Assembly: GCF_006210265.1 (NCBI RefSeq)
Contig: NZ_VCNC01000003.1
Location: 124,001 to 188,000 of the forward strand
Direction of reading: 5' to 3'
DNA length: 64,000 bases
Source: Desulfovibrio sp. UCD-KL4C
GTDB lineage: Bacteria; Desulfobacterota; Desulfovibrionia; Desulfovibrionales; Desulfovibrionaceae
Shown: positions 1 to 7,729 of the stretch, piece by piece
How the letters are laid out: every line of letters begins with the position of its first letter
How positions within the stretch are numbered: position 1 is the first letter of the stretch
Program-made: the position numbers and the translations under genes
The notes under the pieces: generated by a model
Database searches by the model: none
Told to the model about the DNA's origin: nothing
Seen by the model: only the letters and a program-made list of their open reading frames with translations

Positions 1-11
1 ATGCAAGATTT

Positions 12-359
12 ATGGAGTATTATTTGAGCGAGCGTAAAAGAAATCCTCAGCAGAGCATTCGGGCACACTGTTTGTGGTGCATGGGTGGAAGTTCTCAGCT
101 TGTCAGAGAGTGTCAGGACGAGAATTGCTCTCTTTTTCAGCTCAGAGGACCTAAGTCCGATGAGGCTGAGCGTGTTTGTATACGCGCAATTCGAAGATAC
201 TGTCTTGCGTGTACTGTTGGTGACAGGCAGGCTATCAGGGCGTGTCCTGAAAAAGAATGTGTTTTACGACCTTATAGGTTAGGGGTTCATCCAAGGACCA
301 TCAAGAGAAGAAAAAAAAGGCAAATTGAGAAAAGCCATTTGAAGCTGCCCGGAATGTAG
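12..359 (+). CDS. Tandem Cys4 zinc-ribbon-like small protein
   Basis: Function unknown. The 115-residue protein contains two copies of the same cysteine pattern, C-x2-C-x10-C-x4-C, at C20/C23/C34/C39 and C64/C67/C78/C83. Each copy has a basic, Arg-rich approach and the second ends in an RPYRLG-like tail. Single copies of this kind (CxxC, then a later CPxxxC and a PYRxG tail) are familiar in small proteins of delta-proteobacteria, Firmicutes and prophages, and probably bind a metal such as zinc. The tail (about residues 92-110) is strongly basic, which would suit nucleic-acid binding, but that is inference. The frame is open upstream to the window edge and no clear ribosome binding site precedes the ATG, so the true start could lie further left. 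It converges on the receiver gene that follows. Confidence 0.7.
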   Translation: MEYYLSERKRNPQQSIRAHCLWCMGGSSQLVRECQDENCSLFQLRGPKSDEAERVCIRAIRRYCLACTVGDRQAIRACPEKECVLRPYRLGVHPRTIKRRKKRQIEKSHLKLPGM

Positions 360-376
360 AAGGCTGACTTATTCCG

Positions 377-772
377 CTAAGGTATAAGCCCGAAGAGAGT
401 CAGCTCTTCCACAATTTTATCTTTGGTCAGAGGCTTTAGTATAAAGGTTGTTGAGTTTCCACGCAGGTATGTTTCAGATATCTGCTCTTCATCGTCCATA
501 ACTGTCATTATGATCGGTATTTCTTTATTTAATTCAAGACCATTTTCTTGTTCTATTTCTCGTATTTTCCGCAAAGCATGCGGTCCATCCCTAGAGTCGT
601 TTTTTGATTTTATGAAAATTGCACTGAAAGAATCTTTTTTATCTAAAGAATCAGTAAAAGCTTTAACAGCTTCATTGCCATCGCTGACGATGTGATACAT
701 ACCGTGCTCTTTAATTGTATCGGTTATGAGTTCACGGTGGATCTTATTGTCGTCAGCGATGAGAAATTTCAT
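377..772 (-). CDS. Receiver-domain protein lacking the phospho-acceptor Asp
   Basis: A stand-alone CheY-like receiver of 131 residues with no output domain. The acidic pair D7/D8 after beta-1 and the late lysine in ILKPLTKD are present, so the fold is recognisable. At the phosphorylation site the family has LDxxMPxxDG, whereas this protein reads IKSKNDSRDG: the phospho-aspartate position is Lys55 (codon AAA at 608-610, complement strand). The usual Thr/Ser of beta-4 lies in IIMTVMDD. By family knowledge it should not be phosphorylated conventionally and may act as a constitutive or protein-interaction receiver. A good AGGAGG-type site lies upstream of the start (complement of about 779-784). 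No kinase gene is adjacent. Confidence 0.85.
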   Translation of the reverse strand: MKFLIADDNKIHRELITDTIKEHGMYHIVSDGNEAVKAFTDSLDKKDSFSAIFIKSKNDSRDGPHALRKIREIEQENGLELNKEIPIIMTVMDDEEQISETYLRGNSTTFILKPLTKDKIVEELTLFGLIP

Positions 773-881
773 GCATAGCCTCCTGATAGTACGAGCAGGT
801 TATTAACGACGAGTATTAATTTTTATTATTCACCATATAACATCTGCAATGTGTCAGGTCTAGCTATGATTTATTTTTTAC

Positions 882-3032
882 TTATCTATCTGATTCTTTC
901 ATAGACAGGGCAATTCTTTTGCGTGCAAGGTCCACTTCCATAACCTTAACAAGTACTGCCTGTCCGGGGTAGACTACATCGGACGGGTTGCGCACGAAGT
1001 TATCTGCCAGTCTGCTGATATGTACCAGTCCGTCCTGATGCACTCCGATATCAACAAATGCTCCAAAGTTGGTTACATTAGTGATAATTCCGTTTAGCAT
1101 CATGCCTTCTTTAAGGTCTTCAACCTCTTTTACATCATCATCAAATTGAACAAGTTCGAATTCTTTCCGTGGGTCACGGCCCGGTTTTTCGAGTTCTTTC
1201 ATGATGTCTTCAAGCGTAGGTAACCCAAGATCATCTGAAATATATTTTTCAAGTTCGATTTGTTTTCTGAGTTCTGCTGATTTAATAAGATCAGAAACGC
1301 TTGCATTAAGATCTTTAGCCATGCGGGCTACAGTCGCATATCGTTCTGGGTGAACGGCTGTTTCATCAAGAGTATTTTTAGCATTTCTGATACGCAGGAA
1401 TCCGGCGCACTGTTCATAGGCTTTAGGTCCAAGTCTAGGAACTTTCATTAGAGCTTTGCGTGATGCAAACGGTCCGTTTTCATTTCGCCAGTTAATAATA
1501 TTCGCAGCAGTTGTTGAGCTGAGTCCAGAAACTGATTCCAAAAGTTTTGCGCTGGCAGTGTTAAGCTCAACTCCCACCATATTTACGCAGGACTCGACAA
1601 CTCTGGTGAGGCTTTCAGCCAGTTTTTTTTGGTTTACATCATGCTGATATTGTCCGACTCCGATTGATTTTGGATCGATTTTAACAAGCTCGGCCAGCGG
1701 GTCCATAAGTCTGCGCCCGATTGAGACTGCACCGCGAACGGTGATGTCATAATCTGGAAATTCTTCTCTGGCTATCGGTGAGGCTGAATATACGGATGCA
1801 CCGGATTCGTTGACCATTATGATCGGTAAAGAATCAGGCAGATCAAGTCCTTTGATGAACTGTTCTGTCTCGCGTCCTGCTGTTCCGTTCCCAATGGCAA
1901 TTGCCTCTATGGAGTATTTATTAACAAGGTTTATAATTTTCTCTGCCGCTTCTTTCTTTTTGCCTTCTGAAGTAACAGGGTAGATGGTATCATTATGCTT
2001 TAATCCGCCCTGTGCATCCAGACATACAAGTTTTGCGCCTGTTCTGAATCCGGGGTCAAGAGCAAGAATATTTTTACTGCCGAGCGGTGGAGCGATCAAT
2101 ATTTCTCTAAGATTAGATGCAAAAACTTTGATGGCTTCTGTTTCAGCTTTTTCAAGAAGATTGGAGCGAAGCTCTGTTTCCATTTGCGGGGCAAGAAGAC
2201 GTTTATAGCTATCTGCAGAGGCTTTTTCTACTTGTTTAGAGGCCGCAGAAGTAGACTTAACAATATTGCGGCTTAAGGTATCAAGCCCTTCTTCTTCTGG
2301 TGGGCGGAAGGAGACTTTCAGAAATTTATCTCTTTCACCGCGAAGCATTGCAAGAATTCTATGGCCCGCAGATTTTCGTGCAGGTTCACGCCAGTTGAAC
2401 CAGTCCCTGAATTTGGAAGCTTTTTCTTCAGCTTCAGGGGACAGGGCCGTTTTCGTTGCATGTGATTCAAGTATAGCTTTGTTTTCAAAAAGTGAGCGTA
2501 CAGCCTGACGCAGAGCCTGATTTTCAGATATTTTTTCCGCGATGATATCACGCGCTCCGGCTAATGCGTCTTCTATAGTTTTAACCCCTTTCTCCGCAGA
2601 TATATAGCTTTCTGCTTCTTTCTCCGGATCACATTTTTGGGCGAAAATTTTAACAGCAAGTGGCTCAAGTCCCTTTTCAATTGCGGCTTGTCCCTTTGTT
2701 TTACGTTTTGGTTTGTAGGGCAGATATAAATCTTCCAACTGCCGCAGATTCTGAGCTTCATTGATTTTACTGCGCAGCGCATCAGTAAGTTTTCCCTGCT
2801 CCTCAATTGAATTAAGGACGGTTTCACGTCTTTTCTCAAGCTCATTAAGTTTACCTAAAAGATCACTTACAGCTTCAACTGCGACTTCATCCATACTGCC
2901 CGTAGCTTCCTTACGGTAGCGGGAGATGAACGGAATAGTTGCGCCTTCTTCAAGAAGGGAAATTGCAGCTTGTACATTTTTAACAGGTAGATTCAGTTCG
3001 GAAGCAATGCGGGATATATTATCAGTGGTCAT
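882..3032 (-). CDS. tex: Tex family RNA-binding transcription accessory protein
   Basis: A 716-residue Tex protein, the usual family length, thought to act in the cytoplasm on nucleic acid and transcription. In order it shows an N-terminal helical region with the hallmark YKPKRKTKGQ (about residues 106-115), a YqgF/RNase H-like domain starting with NILALDPGFRTG (about 321-332), helix-hairpin-helix elements around SVSGLSSTTAANI, and a C-terminal S1 RNA-binding domain from about residue 640 (NFGAFVDIGVHQDGLVHIS). It is transcribed leftwards and starts 111 bases from the end of the ArsR gene. No part is truncated. Family assignment is very secure, but the exact cellular role of Tex is not firmly known. 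Confidence 0.97.
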   Translation of the reverse strand: MTTDNISRIASELNLPVKNVQAAISLLEEGATIPFISRYRKEATGSMDEVAVEAVSDLLGKLNELEKRRETVLNSIEEQGKLTDALRSKINEAQNLRQLEDLYLPYKPKRKTKGQAAIEKGLEPLAVKIFAQKCDPEKEAESYISAEKGVKTIEDALAGARDIIAEKISENQALRQAVRSLFENKAILESHATKTALSPEAEEKASKFRDWFNWREPARKSAGHRILAMLRGERDKFLKVSFRPPEEEGLDTLSRNIVKSTSAASKQVEKASADSYKRLLAPQMETELRSNLLEKAETEAIKVFASNLREILIAPPLGSKNILALDPGFRTGAKLVCLDAQGGLKHNDTIYPVTSEGKKKEAAEKIINLVNKYSIEAIAIGNGTAGRETEQFIKGLDLPDSLPIIMVNESGASVYSASPIAREEFPDYDITVRGAVSIGRRLMDPLAELVKIDPKSIGVGQYQHDVNQKKLAESLTRVVESCVNMVGVELNTASAKLLESVSGLSSTTAANIINWRNENGPFASRKALMKVPRLGPKAYEQCAGFLRIRNAKNTLDETAVHPERYATVARMAKDLNASVSDLIKSAELRKQIELEKYISDDLGLPTLEDIMKELEKPGRDPRKEFELVQFDDDVKEVEDLKEGMMLNGIITNVTNFGAFVDIGVHQDGLVHISRLADNFVRNPSDVVYPGQAVLVKVMEVDLARKRIALSMKESDR

Positions 3033-3143
3033 TTATTCAGCCGTTTTTAGGTGTTTATTGAGTAATGGTACTTAATCAGTCAGAACAGGCACTTTCGCTT
3101 GTTAACTGTTTTCAGTCAATATTGTTTGTCGGTGGTGGCTATT

Positions 3144-3491
3144 TTACTTTCTATCAATATCAGCCTTTTGCGCCGAGTTAATTACAGCACTCAGTACACC
3201 TGGGAAGCGTGCTTCCAAATCTTCTATACGCAAGCTGTTGAACAATTCTTTCCCTTCACGCCTAGTCGTCACTATTCCGGATTCGCGAAGCACCTTAAAG
3301 TGGTGCGACAGGGATGACTTGGGTATGTCTAAGCCGAAACAGCCGCATTGAATTTCAGATTCGCTTGCTAGTTTCAGTACAATTTCCAGCCGTATTTGGT
3401 CACTTAGAGCCTGCAAAACCTTTGCTAGATTTATTTCATCTCGTAATGGCTGTTTTTGCTGATTAGTATTTGTCACAAAGGTTATCCTCAT
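3144..3491 (-). CDS. ArsR-family transcriptional repressor
   Basis: A 115-residue winged-helix regulator. The recognition helix region reads KSSLSHHFKVLRESGIV (about residues 58-74), typical of ArsR/SmtB proteins, and the wing contains TTRREGKELF. Two cysteines, C49 and C51 (EIQCGCFGLD), sit just before the recognition helix, where several ArsR members bind thiol-reactive ligands or metals, so the inducer may be soft metal or redox; that is inference. It is divergent from the flavodoxin-like gene, and the 132-base gap holds TTCGAA-type repeats that are the likely operator. The ATG at 3491 has no ribosome binding site. A GTG at 3476 follows GAGG by nine bases and may be the real start (110 residues). 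Confidence 0.9.
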   Translation of the reverse strand: MRITFVTNTNQQKQPLRDEINLAKVLQALSDQIRLEIVLKLASESEIQCGCFGLDIPKSSLSHHFKVLRESGIVTTRREGKELFNSLRIEDLEARFPGVLSAVINSAQKADIDRK

Positions 3492-3520
3492 TTTTTTTAT
3501 TGGATCTTATAGAAAATCTG

Positions 3521-3578
3521 TTGACCTGACAACTTAGTTCGAATAATTTCGAATCAATACGGTTCGACAAATATCGAA
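3521..3578. promoter_or_regulatory. Divergent promoter and TTCGAA operator cluster
   Basis: The gap between the ArsR gene and the flavodoxin-like gene carries a direct repeat TTCGAAT-AAT-TTCGAAT (3538-3554), in which each TTCGAA is itself a palindrome. It is followed by an inverted repeat TTCGA-N6-TCGAA (3563-3578). A TTGACC box at 3521-3526 lies 17 bases before TAATTT (3544-3549), so a rightward promoter would overlap the first repeat. This layout fits repression by the adjacent ArsR protein. The link to that regulator is inference. Confidence 0.6.
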
Positions 3579-3623
3579 TTGTATTTAAAGCAGATCCACA
3601 ATTAAACTAGCCGAGGTCAAATT

Positions 3624-4280
3624 ATGAAAGCTATTGCCGTTAACGGAAGCCCTAGGAAAAAAGGAAATACTGCAACTTTGCTTGAGCATGCCCTAAATGG
3701 TGCAAAGGCGAAGGGAGCAGATGTAGAAGTAGTCAACCTTTACGGGTTAAAATATAAGGGGTGCATCAGTTGTTTTGAATGTAAAAAAAATGGTGGAAAA
3801 AGTTATGGGAAGTGTGTTGTTAAAGATGAACTGACTTCGATATTAGAAAAGATCAGTGAAGCTGATGTTCTTATAATGGGTACACCAATCTATTTTTCAT
3901 CTGAGACAGGGGAAATGCGGTCATTTCTAGAACGTTTTTTCTTCCCATATTTTACCTATACACCGGATCATATGTCTATTTTTCCAGGGAACATTCAGGC
4001 AGGGCTACTCTATTCCATGAACGTTCCTGAAGAAGGTATGCTTGCTCGTAACTATGATAAATTCATAGCTTCTACTCAGGGATTTGTCAGCAAGATCATA
4101 GGAAACTGTGAGCTACTGCTTTGTACTGATACCTATATGTTCAAAGATTATTCTAAGTATGAATTCTCTATATGGAACGAAGAGGCAAAATTAAAGCGGC
4201 ATAAAGAAATTTTCCCGCTGGATTGTAAGAAAGCTTATGAGATGGGGGTGAAACTGGCTTCTGCTGTATCAAATGACTAG
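3624..4280 (+). CDS. Flavodoxin-fold NAD(P)H/FMN oxidoreductase, Isf-like
   Basis: A 218-residue NADPH-dependent FMN reductase / iron-sulfur flavoprotein-like protein. The FMN phosphate loop NGSPRKKGNT is at residues 7-16. A compact cysteine motif follows at C47, C50, C53 and C64 (CISCFEC then C), which in the archaeal Isf family binds a [4Fe-4S] cluster. The second flavin loop is MGTPIYFSSETGEM. It probably moves electrons from a reduced carrier to FMN and on to an acceptor in the cytoplasm; the substrate is unknown. GAGG at 3613-3616 supports the start. Its promoter region is shared with the ArsR gene, so it is probably ArsR-controlled and possibly responds to metal or oxidative stress. Confidence 0.85.
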   Translation: MKAIAVNGSPRKKGNTATLLEHALNGAKAKGADVEVVNLYGLKYKGCISCFECKKNGGKSYGKCVVKDELTSILEKISEADVLIMGTPIYFSSETGEMRSFLERFFFPYFTYTPDHMSIFPGNIQAGLLYSMNVPEEGMLARNYDKFIASTQGFVSKIIGNCELLLCTDTYMFKDYSKYEFSIWNEEAKLKRHKEIFPLDCKKAYEMGVKLASAVSND

Positions 4281-4327
4281 CTGTAAATATTTGTTATTAA
4301 CGGGATTGATCGATAAAGTCCTTAGCA

Positions 4328-4368
4328 AAAAATAAATCCTCTGTGCTTGGTACAGAGGATTTATTTTT
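4328..4368. terminator. Bidirectional intrinsic terminator
   Basis: Arms 4328-4344 and 4352-4368 form a perfect 17-bp stem with a 7-base loop. Its outer end is A-rich on one side and T-rich on the other, so it can end transcription of both converging neighbours. Confidence 0.85.
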
Positions 4369-4370
4369 AA

Positions 4371-4859
4371 TTATTCAATGTCAGCTTCTTCTTTTGCCAG
4401 CTCAGCTTTTGTAAGCGACCAGAAAGGAACTCCGTCCTTAGTCAGCCTGAATTTGTATTTGCGCTCTTCTCCGGATTTGACTTTTGCGGCCATATATTCA
4501 TACTTGCCGTCGATCTCAACTAAGACTCCGTAAACTTTAACGGTTACGCCGGGTCTCAAACCTTTTATTCTCGGCTCAACAAAGTCTTTTGGTCCAAGGT
4601 GGACAAGAACTTTTTCTCCGTCTTCTTTGTCTTTGACCACAAGCCCAACGCCTTCAGTCATCCCTTCGAATGGAGTAATATCAACAATTTTAATTAGTGT
4701 ACCTTTGAAAACATCACGGTCGGTATTGTCGTAAAGTTTGTCATATTTACCGCCTTTCTCCCATCCTTTAATGTTCATATCTGTCGCAGATGCTGTAGTG
4801 GCTGTGAGGATGCAGAGGCATAGAAAAGGTAATAATTTCAAATTGACTTTTCTTAACAC
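4371..4859 (-). CDS. Secreted hypothetical protein with signal peptide
   Basis: Not recognised. The 162-residue product begins with a clear signal peptide (LKLLPFLCLCILTATTASA, cleavage probably after residue 25), so it should be periplasmic. The mature part alternates short beta-like segments (FKGTLIKIVDITPF, VGLVVKDKEDGEKVLVHLGP, VTVKVYGVLVEIDGKYEYM), which suggests an OB-like small barrel, but no metal or heme motif is visible. The C-terminus is charged. It lies 20 bases downstream of a lipoprotein gene on the same strand, and the two probably form an envelope-protein operon ending at the adjacent terminator. Confidence 0.75.
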   Translation of the reverse strand: MLRKVNLKLLPFLCLCILTATTASATDMNIKGWEKGGKYDKLYDNTDRDVFKGTLIKIVDITPFEGMTEGVGLVVKDKEDGEKVLVHLGPKDFVEPRIKGLRPGVTVKVYGVLVEIDGKYEYMAAKVKSGEERKYKFRLTKDGVPFWSLTKAELAKEEADIE

Positions 4860-4879
4860 TTGGAAACTCCTTTTTCTGT

Positions 4880-5467
4880 CTATTTCTTTTCAGATAACCA
4901 ACTGCTGAATGCAAGCAGGTCTATTTTTTTCGCATCGGCAAAAGCCATTTTCCGCTGAAAATCTGTCTTGATGAACTGAACAGTTATCTGTTTTGTTTTT
5001 ATGTCTATTAAAAAAGCTCTGATATAGTCCGATCTGGAGTACATAGATCCTTCATTATCATTGGTAGTGTTGCCTGCGCTGATGTCATAGAGCAGAGCAA
5101 GGTCTGCATCAGTATTGGATAGGGCTTGCAAAACTGTATCTACATTTGGTGTATACTTATTGTATTTTCCTTTTACCCATAGTTCTTGTCCGTCAATGTT
5201 TTTAAGAACTGGGATGTTGCCGCCGTTAACCGGATAGGCTGACCACGCGTAAACAAAAGCACCGGATTGTTTGCAAGCATCCTTTAAAGCCTGCGTCATT
5301 GTCCAGCGGTATTTTAATGTAAAATCCATGGTGGATGCACGCCATGGCAGCACTGCAACCTTATATGTTTTACCGCCCGTATTAAACGGTGTGTCATATC
5401 TCGGGGCGGCTGCGCAGGAGACAAGTACCATTGTCGCCAAAAGCATCATTATTAATTTTTTCATCAA
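4880..5467 (-). CDS. Putative outer-membrane or periplasmic lipoprotein
   Basis: A 195-residue lipoprotein of unknown role. The N-terminus has a lysine pair, a hydrophobic stretch and a lipobox LVSC with the lipidated Cys at residue 18, followed by AAAPRYD. With no Asp at +2 it would be expected to sort to the outer membrane by the enterobacterial rule. The body reads KVAVLPWRASTMDFTLKYR and later ADLALLYDISAG, reminiscent of small alpha/beta lipoproteins that resemble GNA1162/LpoB-like or TolB-N-like folds; this resemblance is only impressionistic. It is the upstream gene of a probable two-gene unit with the secreted protein. Confidence 0.75.
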   Translation of the reverse strand: MMKKLIMMLLATMVLVSCAAAPRYDTPFNTGGKTYKVAVLPWRASTMDFTLKYRWTMTQALKDACKQSGAFVYAWSAYPVNGGNIPVLKNIDGQELWVKGKYNKYTPNVDTVLQALSNTDADLALLYDISAGNTTNDNEGSMYSRSDYIRAFLIDIKTKQITVQFIKTDFQRKMAFADAKKIDLLAFSSWLSEKK

Positions 5468-5605
5468 TAATCCTTTATGTTGATTGTGATAATTACAATT
5501 TACATCGGTGCTTAAAATAAGTCCACTGCCGGCAGCTATATTAGACTTGGCCCCGAGTTGATTTGTCGCTACACTCCGATTTGTTTTAAATTTGGAGGTA
5601 GTTAG

Positions 5606-6145
5606 ATGTCCGGTAGTAAAAAGCCCCAGAAATTATCCAGAAGAGGTTTTCTTTTCGGAGGATTCAGACGAAAAGATGACAAAGAACAGGTACACAGCGC
5701 AGCAAAACCTATAGCTGCGACTGAAGTGGATCTTGATGTTCTTGCTGCTGCAAATGTTGCCTATGAAAATAAAAGGTACGCAGAAGCTGCAGAAAAATAT
5801 AGAGATTTTATAAAATCAGAGCCTCATAACGCCAATGCCAGAAAGCGGTATGGCCATAGCTTATATATGTGCGGAAAATTTGTTCAGGCAAAGGTTGAGC
5901 TTGAGCGAACCATTAAAATTCTGGGCGAAGATAATTTTGCTTCACTATACCTCGGATTAATTTTTTGCCGAATCGGGAACGGTGAAAAAGTTTTATCCGC
6001 ATGGAAAGGGTATTTTGATCCTACAAAAATAGATGTACAGCGTGAAATAAATTTACAGATGGCCCTGATAGAAAGTGATCCTGAATTTACACTTGCTGAA
6101 GCCGCAGACATGGTTGAAAAAGTTTTAAATGAAAGTGCCGGATAG
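5606..6145 (+). CDS. Tetratricopeptide-repeat protein with SRRGFLFGG N-terminus
   Basis: A 179-residue protein of unknown function. Residues about 45-110 form TPR-like helical pairs (VAYENKRYAEAAEKYRDFI, ANARKRYGHSLYMCGKFVQA). The N-terminus carries S11-R12-R13-G-F-L, which looks like a twin-arginine motif, but the hydrophobic segment that would make a Tat signal is missing: the next residues are FGGFRRKDDKEQ. It is therefore predicted to be cytoplasmic, and the arginine motif may bind a partner instead. The start is supported by TTGGAGG ten bases upstream. It converges with the MocR gene, leaving only four bases between them. Confidence 0.85.
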   Translation: MSGSKKPQKLSRRGFLFGGFRRKDDKEQVHSAAKPIAATEVDLDVLAAANVAYENKRYAEAAEKYRDFIKSEPHNANARKRYGHSLYMCGKFVQAKVELERTIKILGEDNFASLYLGLIFCRIGNGEKVLSAWKGYFDPTKIDVQREINLQMALIESDPEFTLAEAADMVEKVLNESAG

Positions 6146-6149
6146 CCGC

Positions 6150-7580
6150 CTACATTAAAGCAAGTTCACCGAGTCGTTTAATACCGTTTTGAATAGCATC
6201 ACTCCATGGTGATCCGCTGCTGAGCCTTATGTAATTAGAAAAAGCATCACGTGTTGAAAAAACTGATCCCGGAACGATTCCTATTCCTTCCTCTTTGGCC
6301 TTAAAGAAAAGTTTTACGCCGTCTGTTCCGGCAGGGAGTTCTACCCACAGAACAGAGCCTCCTTTCGGATTGGTGACTTTTGTTCCTTTAGGGAATGACA
6401 GAGCTATTTCAGTTCGCATCTTAGTCATTTGTTCTTTCATTGCTAAACGTAATTTTTTGAGATGGCGATCAAAATGTGCATCTTTTAGATATCTTGCTGT
6501 GGCCATTTGAGTCGGGGATGCGCAGGATACATTCGTGGTGGCTTTTATTTCCATAGCCTTATCAAGATAACGCCCCGGAGCCAGCCACCCTACACGGTAT
6601 CCCGGTGAAATAGTTTTTGAAAAAGAAGAGCAGAGCAGAACTCCGCCTTTGCGGTCGAATGATTTGAATGTTTTTGGCCTTGTATCTCCGAAGTATATAT
6701 CTCCATAAACATCGTCTTCAACAAGTGGTATATCTTTTTCTGCCAGCAGGTTAACTATTTCTTTTTTTGCATCATCCGGTGTAAGGCCACCATCAGGATT
6801 ATTAAAATTGGGTGAGAGAATGCATGCTTTAATATCGAATTTTTTTACCACAGTGGCCAATTCTTCAGTATTGATTCCGTTTCTAGGGCAGGAAGGTATC
6901 TCTAATGCCCGTAGTCCAAGGCTTTCCACCAATTGCAGGAAGCAATAATAAGTCGGGGATTGAATTAGCACCAAGTCTCCTGCACGGGTTAACGCGCGCA
7001 GAGAAATATACAGAGCTTCCATTGCTCCGATAGTAATCATTAGTTCTTCCGCAGTAAAATTGGAACCACAGTCAACTGAGCGGAAAGCTATTTGTCTGCG
7101 TAATTGTAAATTACCGGCAATCGATTCGTATTCTACGGAAAGGGTAGGGTTTTCTTTGATAACCGCTGCCATTATCTTCGTTAGATGTTTTGTCGGTAAT
7201 AGTTCACTGCCTGGGCAGACTACGCCGAGCGGTAGTAAATTTTTATTTCCTACCGTTTCAAGAGCTGTCTGTATCAATTTATTTTTGGTCACAGTATGCG
7301 GTTCAAGCATCGGGCTCGGCTTTACTATGGGTGTTGGAATATTGCGGAATTCACTACGCACAAAATACCCTGATCTGGGGCGAGATTCAATTAAACCTAG
7401 CTTCTCAAGTTCTTCATAGGCGTGGCTTACGGTTGATATGGATACTTTTAAATTTGAACTCATTTGTCGCAATGAGGGGAGTTTGTCGCCAGGTGTCAAA
7501 TCTCCTGCATGGATGTGCTTTGATATTTCCTGTTCAACTTTTTTATATCTGTACTCTTCATTATCACGCTTAATATTCAT
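6150..7580 (-). CDS. MocR/PdxR-type GntR regulator with aminotransferase domain
   Basis: A 476-residue fusion of a GntR winged helix (about 10-78; LPSLRQMSSNLKVSISTVSH) to a fold-type I aminotransferase domain (about 100-470). The PLP-binding lysine is in SSFSKTISPGYRVGW, and the substrate-side NNPDGG and DDVYGD motifs are present, so it should bind pyridoxal phosphate. MocR proteins use the aminotransferase part as a ligand sensor. It is divergent from azlC-azlD, which makes an amino-acid-responsive control of that exporter likely. The candidate operator is the repeat set at 7600-7656. A clear ribosome binding site is not seen before the ATG. Confidence 0.93.
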   Translation of the reverse strand: MNIKRDNEEYRYKKVEQEISKHIHAGDLTPGDKLPSLRQMSSNLKVSISTVSHAYEELEKLGLIESRPRSGYFVRSEFRNIPTPIVKPSPMLEPHTVTKNKLIQTALETVGNKNLLPLGVVCPGSELLPTKHLTKIMAAVIKENPTLSVEYESIAGNLQLRRQIAFRSVDCGSNFTAEELMITIGAMEALYISLRALTRAGDLVLIQSPTYYCFLQLVESLGLRALEIPSCPRNGINTEELATVVKKFDIKACILSPNFNNPDGGLTPDDAKKEIVNLLAEKDIPLVEDDVYGDIYFGDTRPKTFKSFDRKGGVLLCSSFSKTISPGYRVGWLAPGRYLDKAMEIKATTNVSCASPTQMATARYLKDAHFDRHLKKLRLAMKEQMTKMRTEIALSFPKGTKVTNPKGGSVLWVELPAGTDGVKLFFKAKEEGIGIVPGSVFSTRDAFSNYIRLSSGSPWSDAIQNGIKRLGELALM

Positions 7581-7599
7581 AATTAAATCCTATATTGCT

Positions 7600-7656
7600 A
7601 AATCTGTTATGATTCAGATTTGTATAAACTGTGTCTGTACTGGTTGCAGATTGTAT
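7600..7656. promoter_or_regulatory. Candidate MocR operator repeats
   Basis: An inverted repeat AAATCTG-N8-CAGATTT spans 7600-7621. The right arm continues as CAGATTTGTAT, and a near-copy CAGATTGTAT recurs in direct orientation at 7647-7656, about three helical turns away. The sites lie between the divergent MocR and azlC genes. MocR regulators are known to bind direct and inverted repeats in such gaps; assignment to this protein is inference. Confidence 0.5.
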
Positions 7657-7729
7657 GTTCTTTTATCATCAGCTTCAAGAGTAAATTTTAGAATGGATTT
7701 GTTGAGTATTTATGCCGCAGGAGGTAAGT

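Noticed and set aside
5606-5700. Tat signal peptide at the TPR protein N-terminus
   Set aside because: Twin arginine is present but no hydrophobic segment or cleavage site follows.
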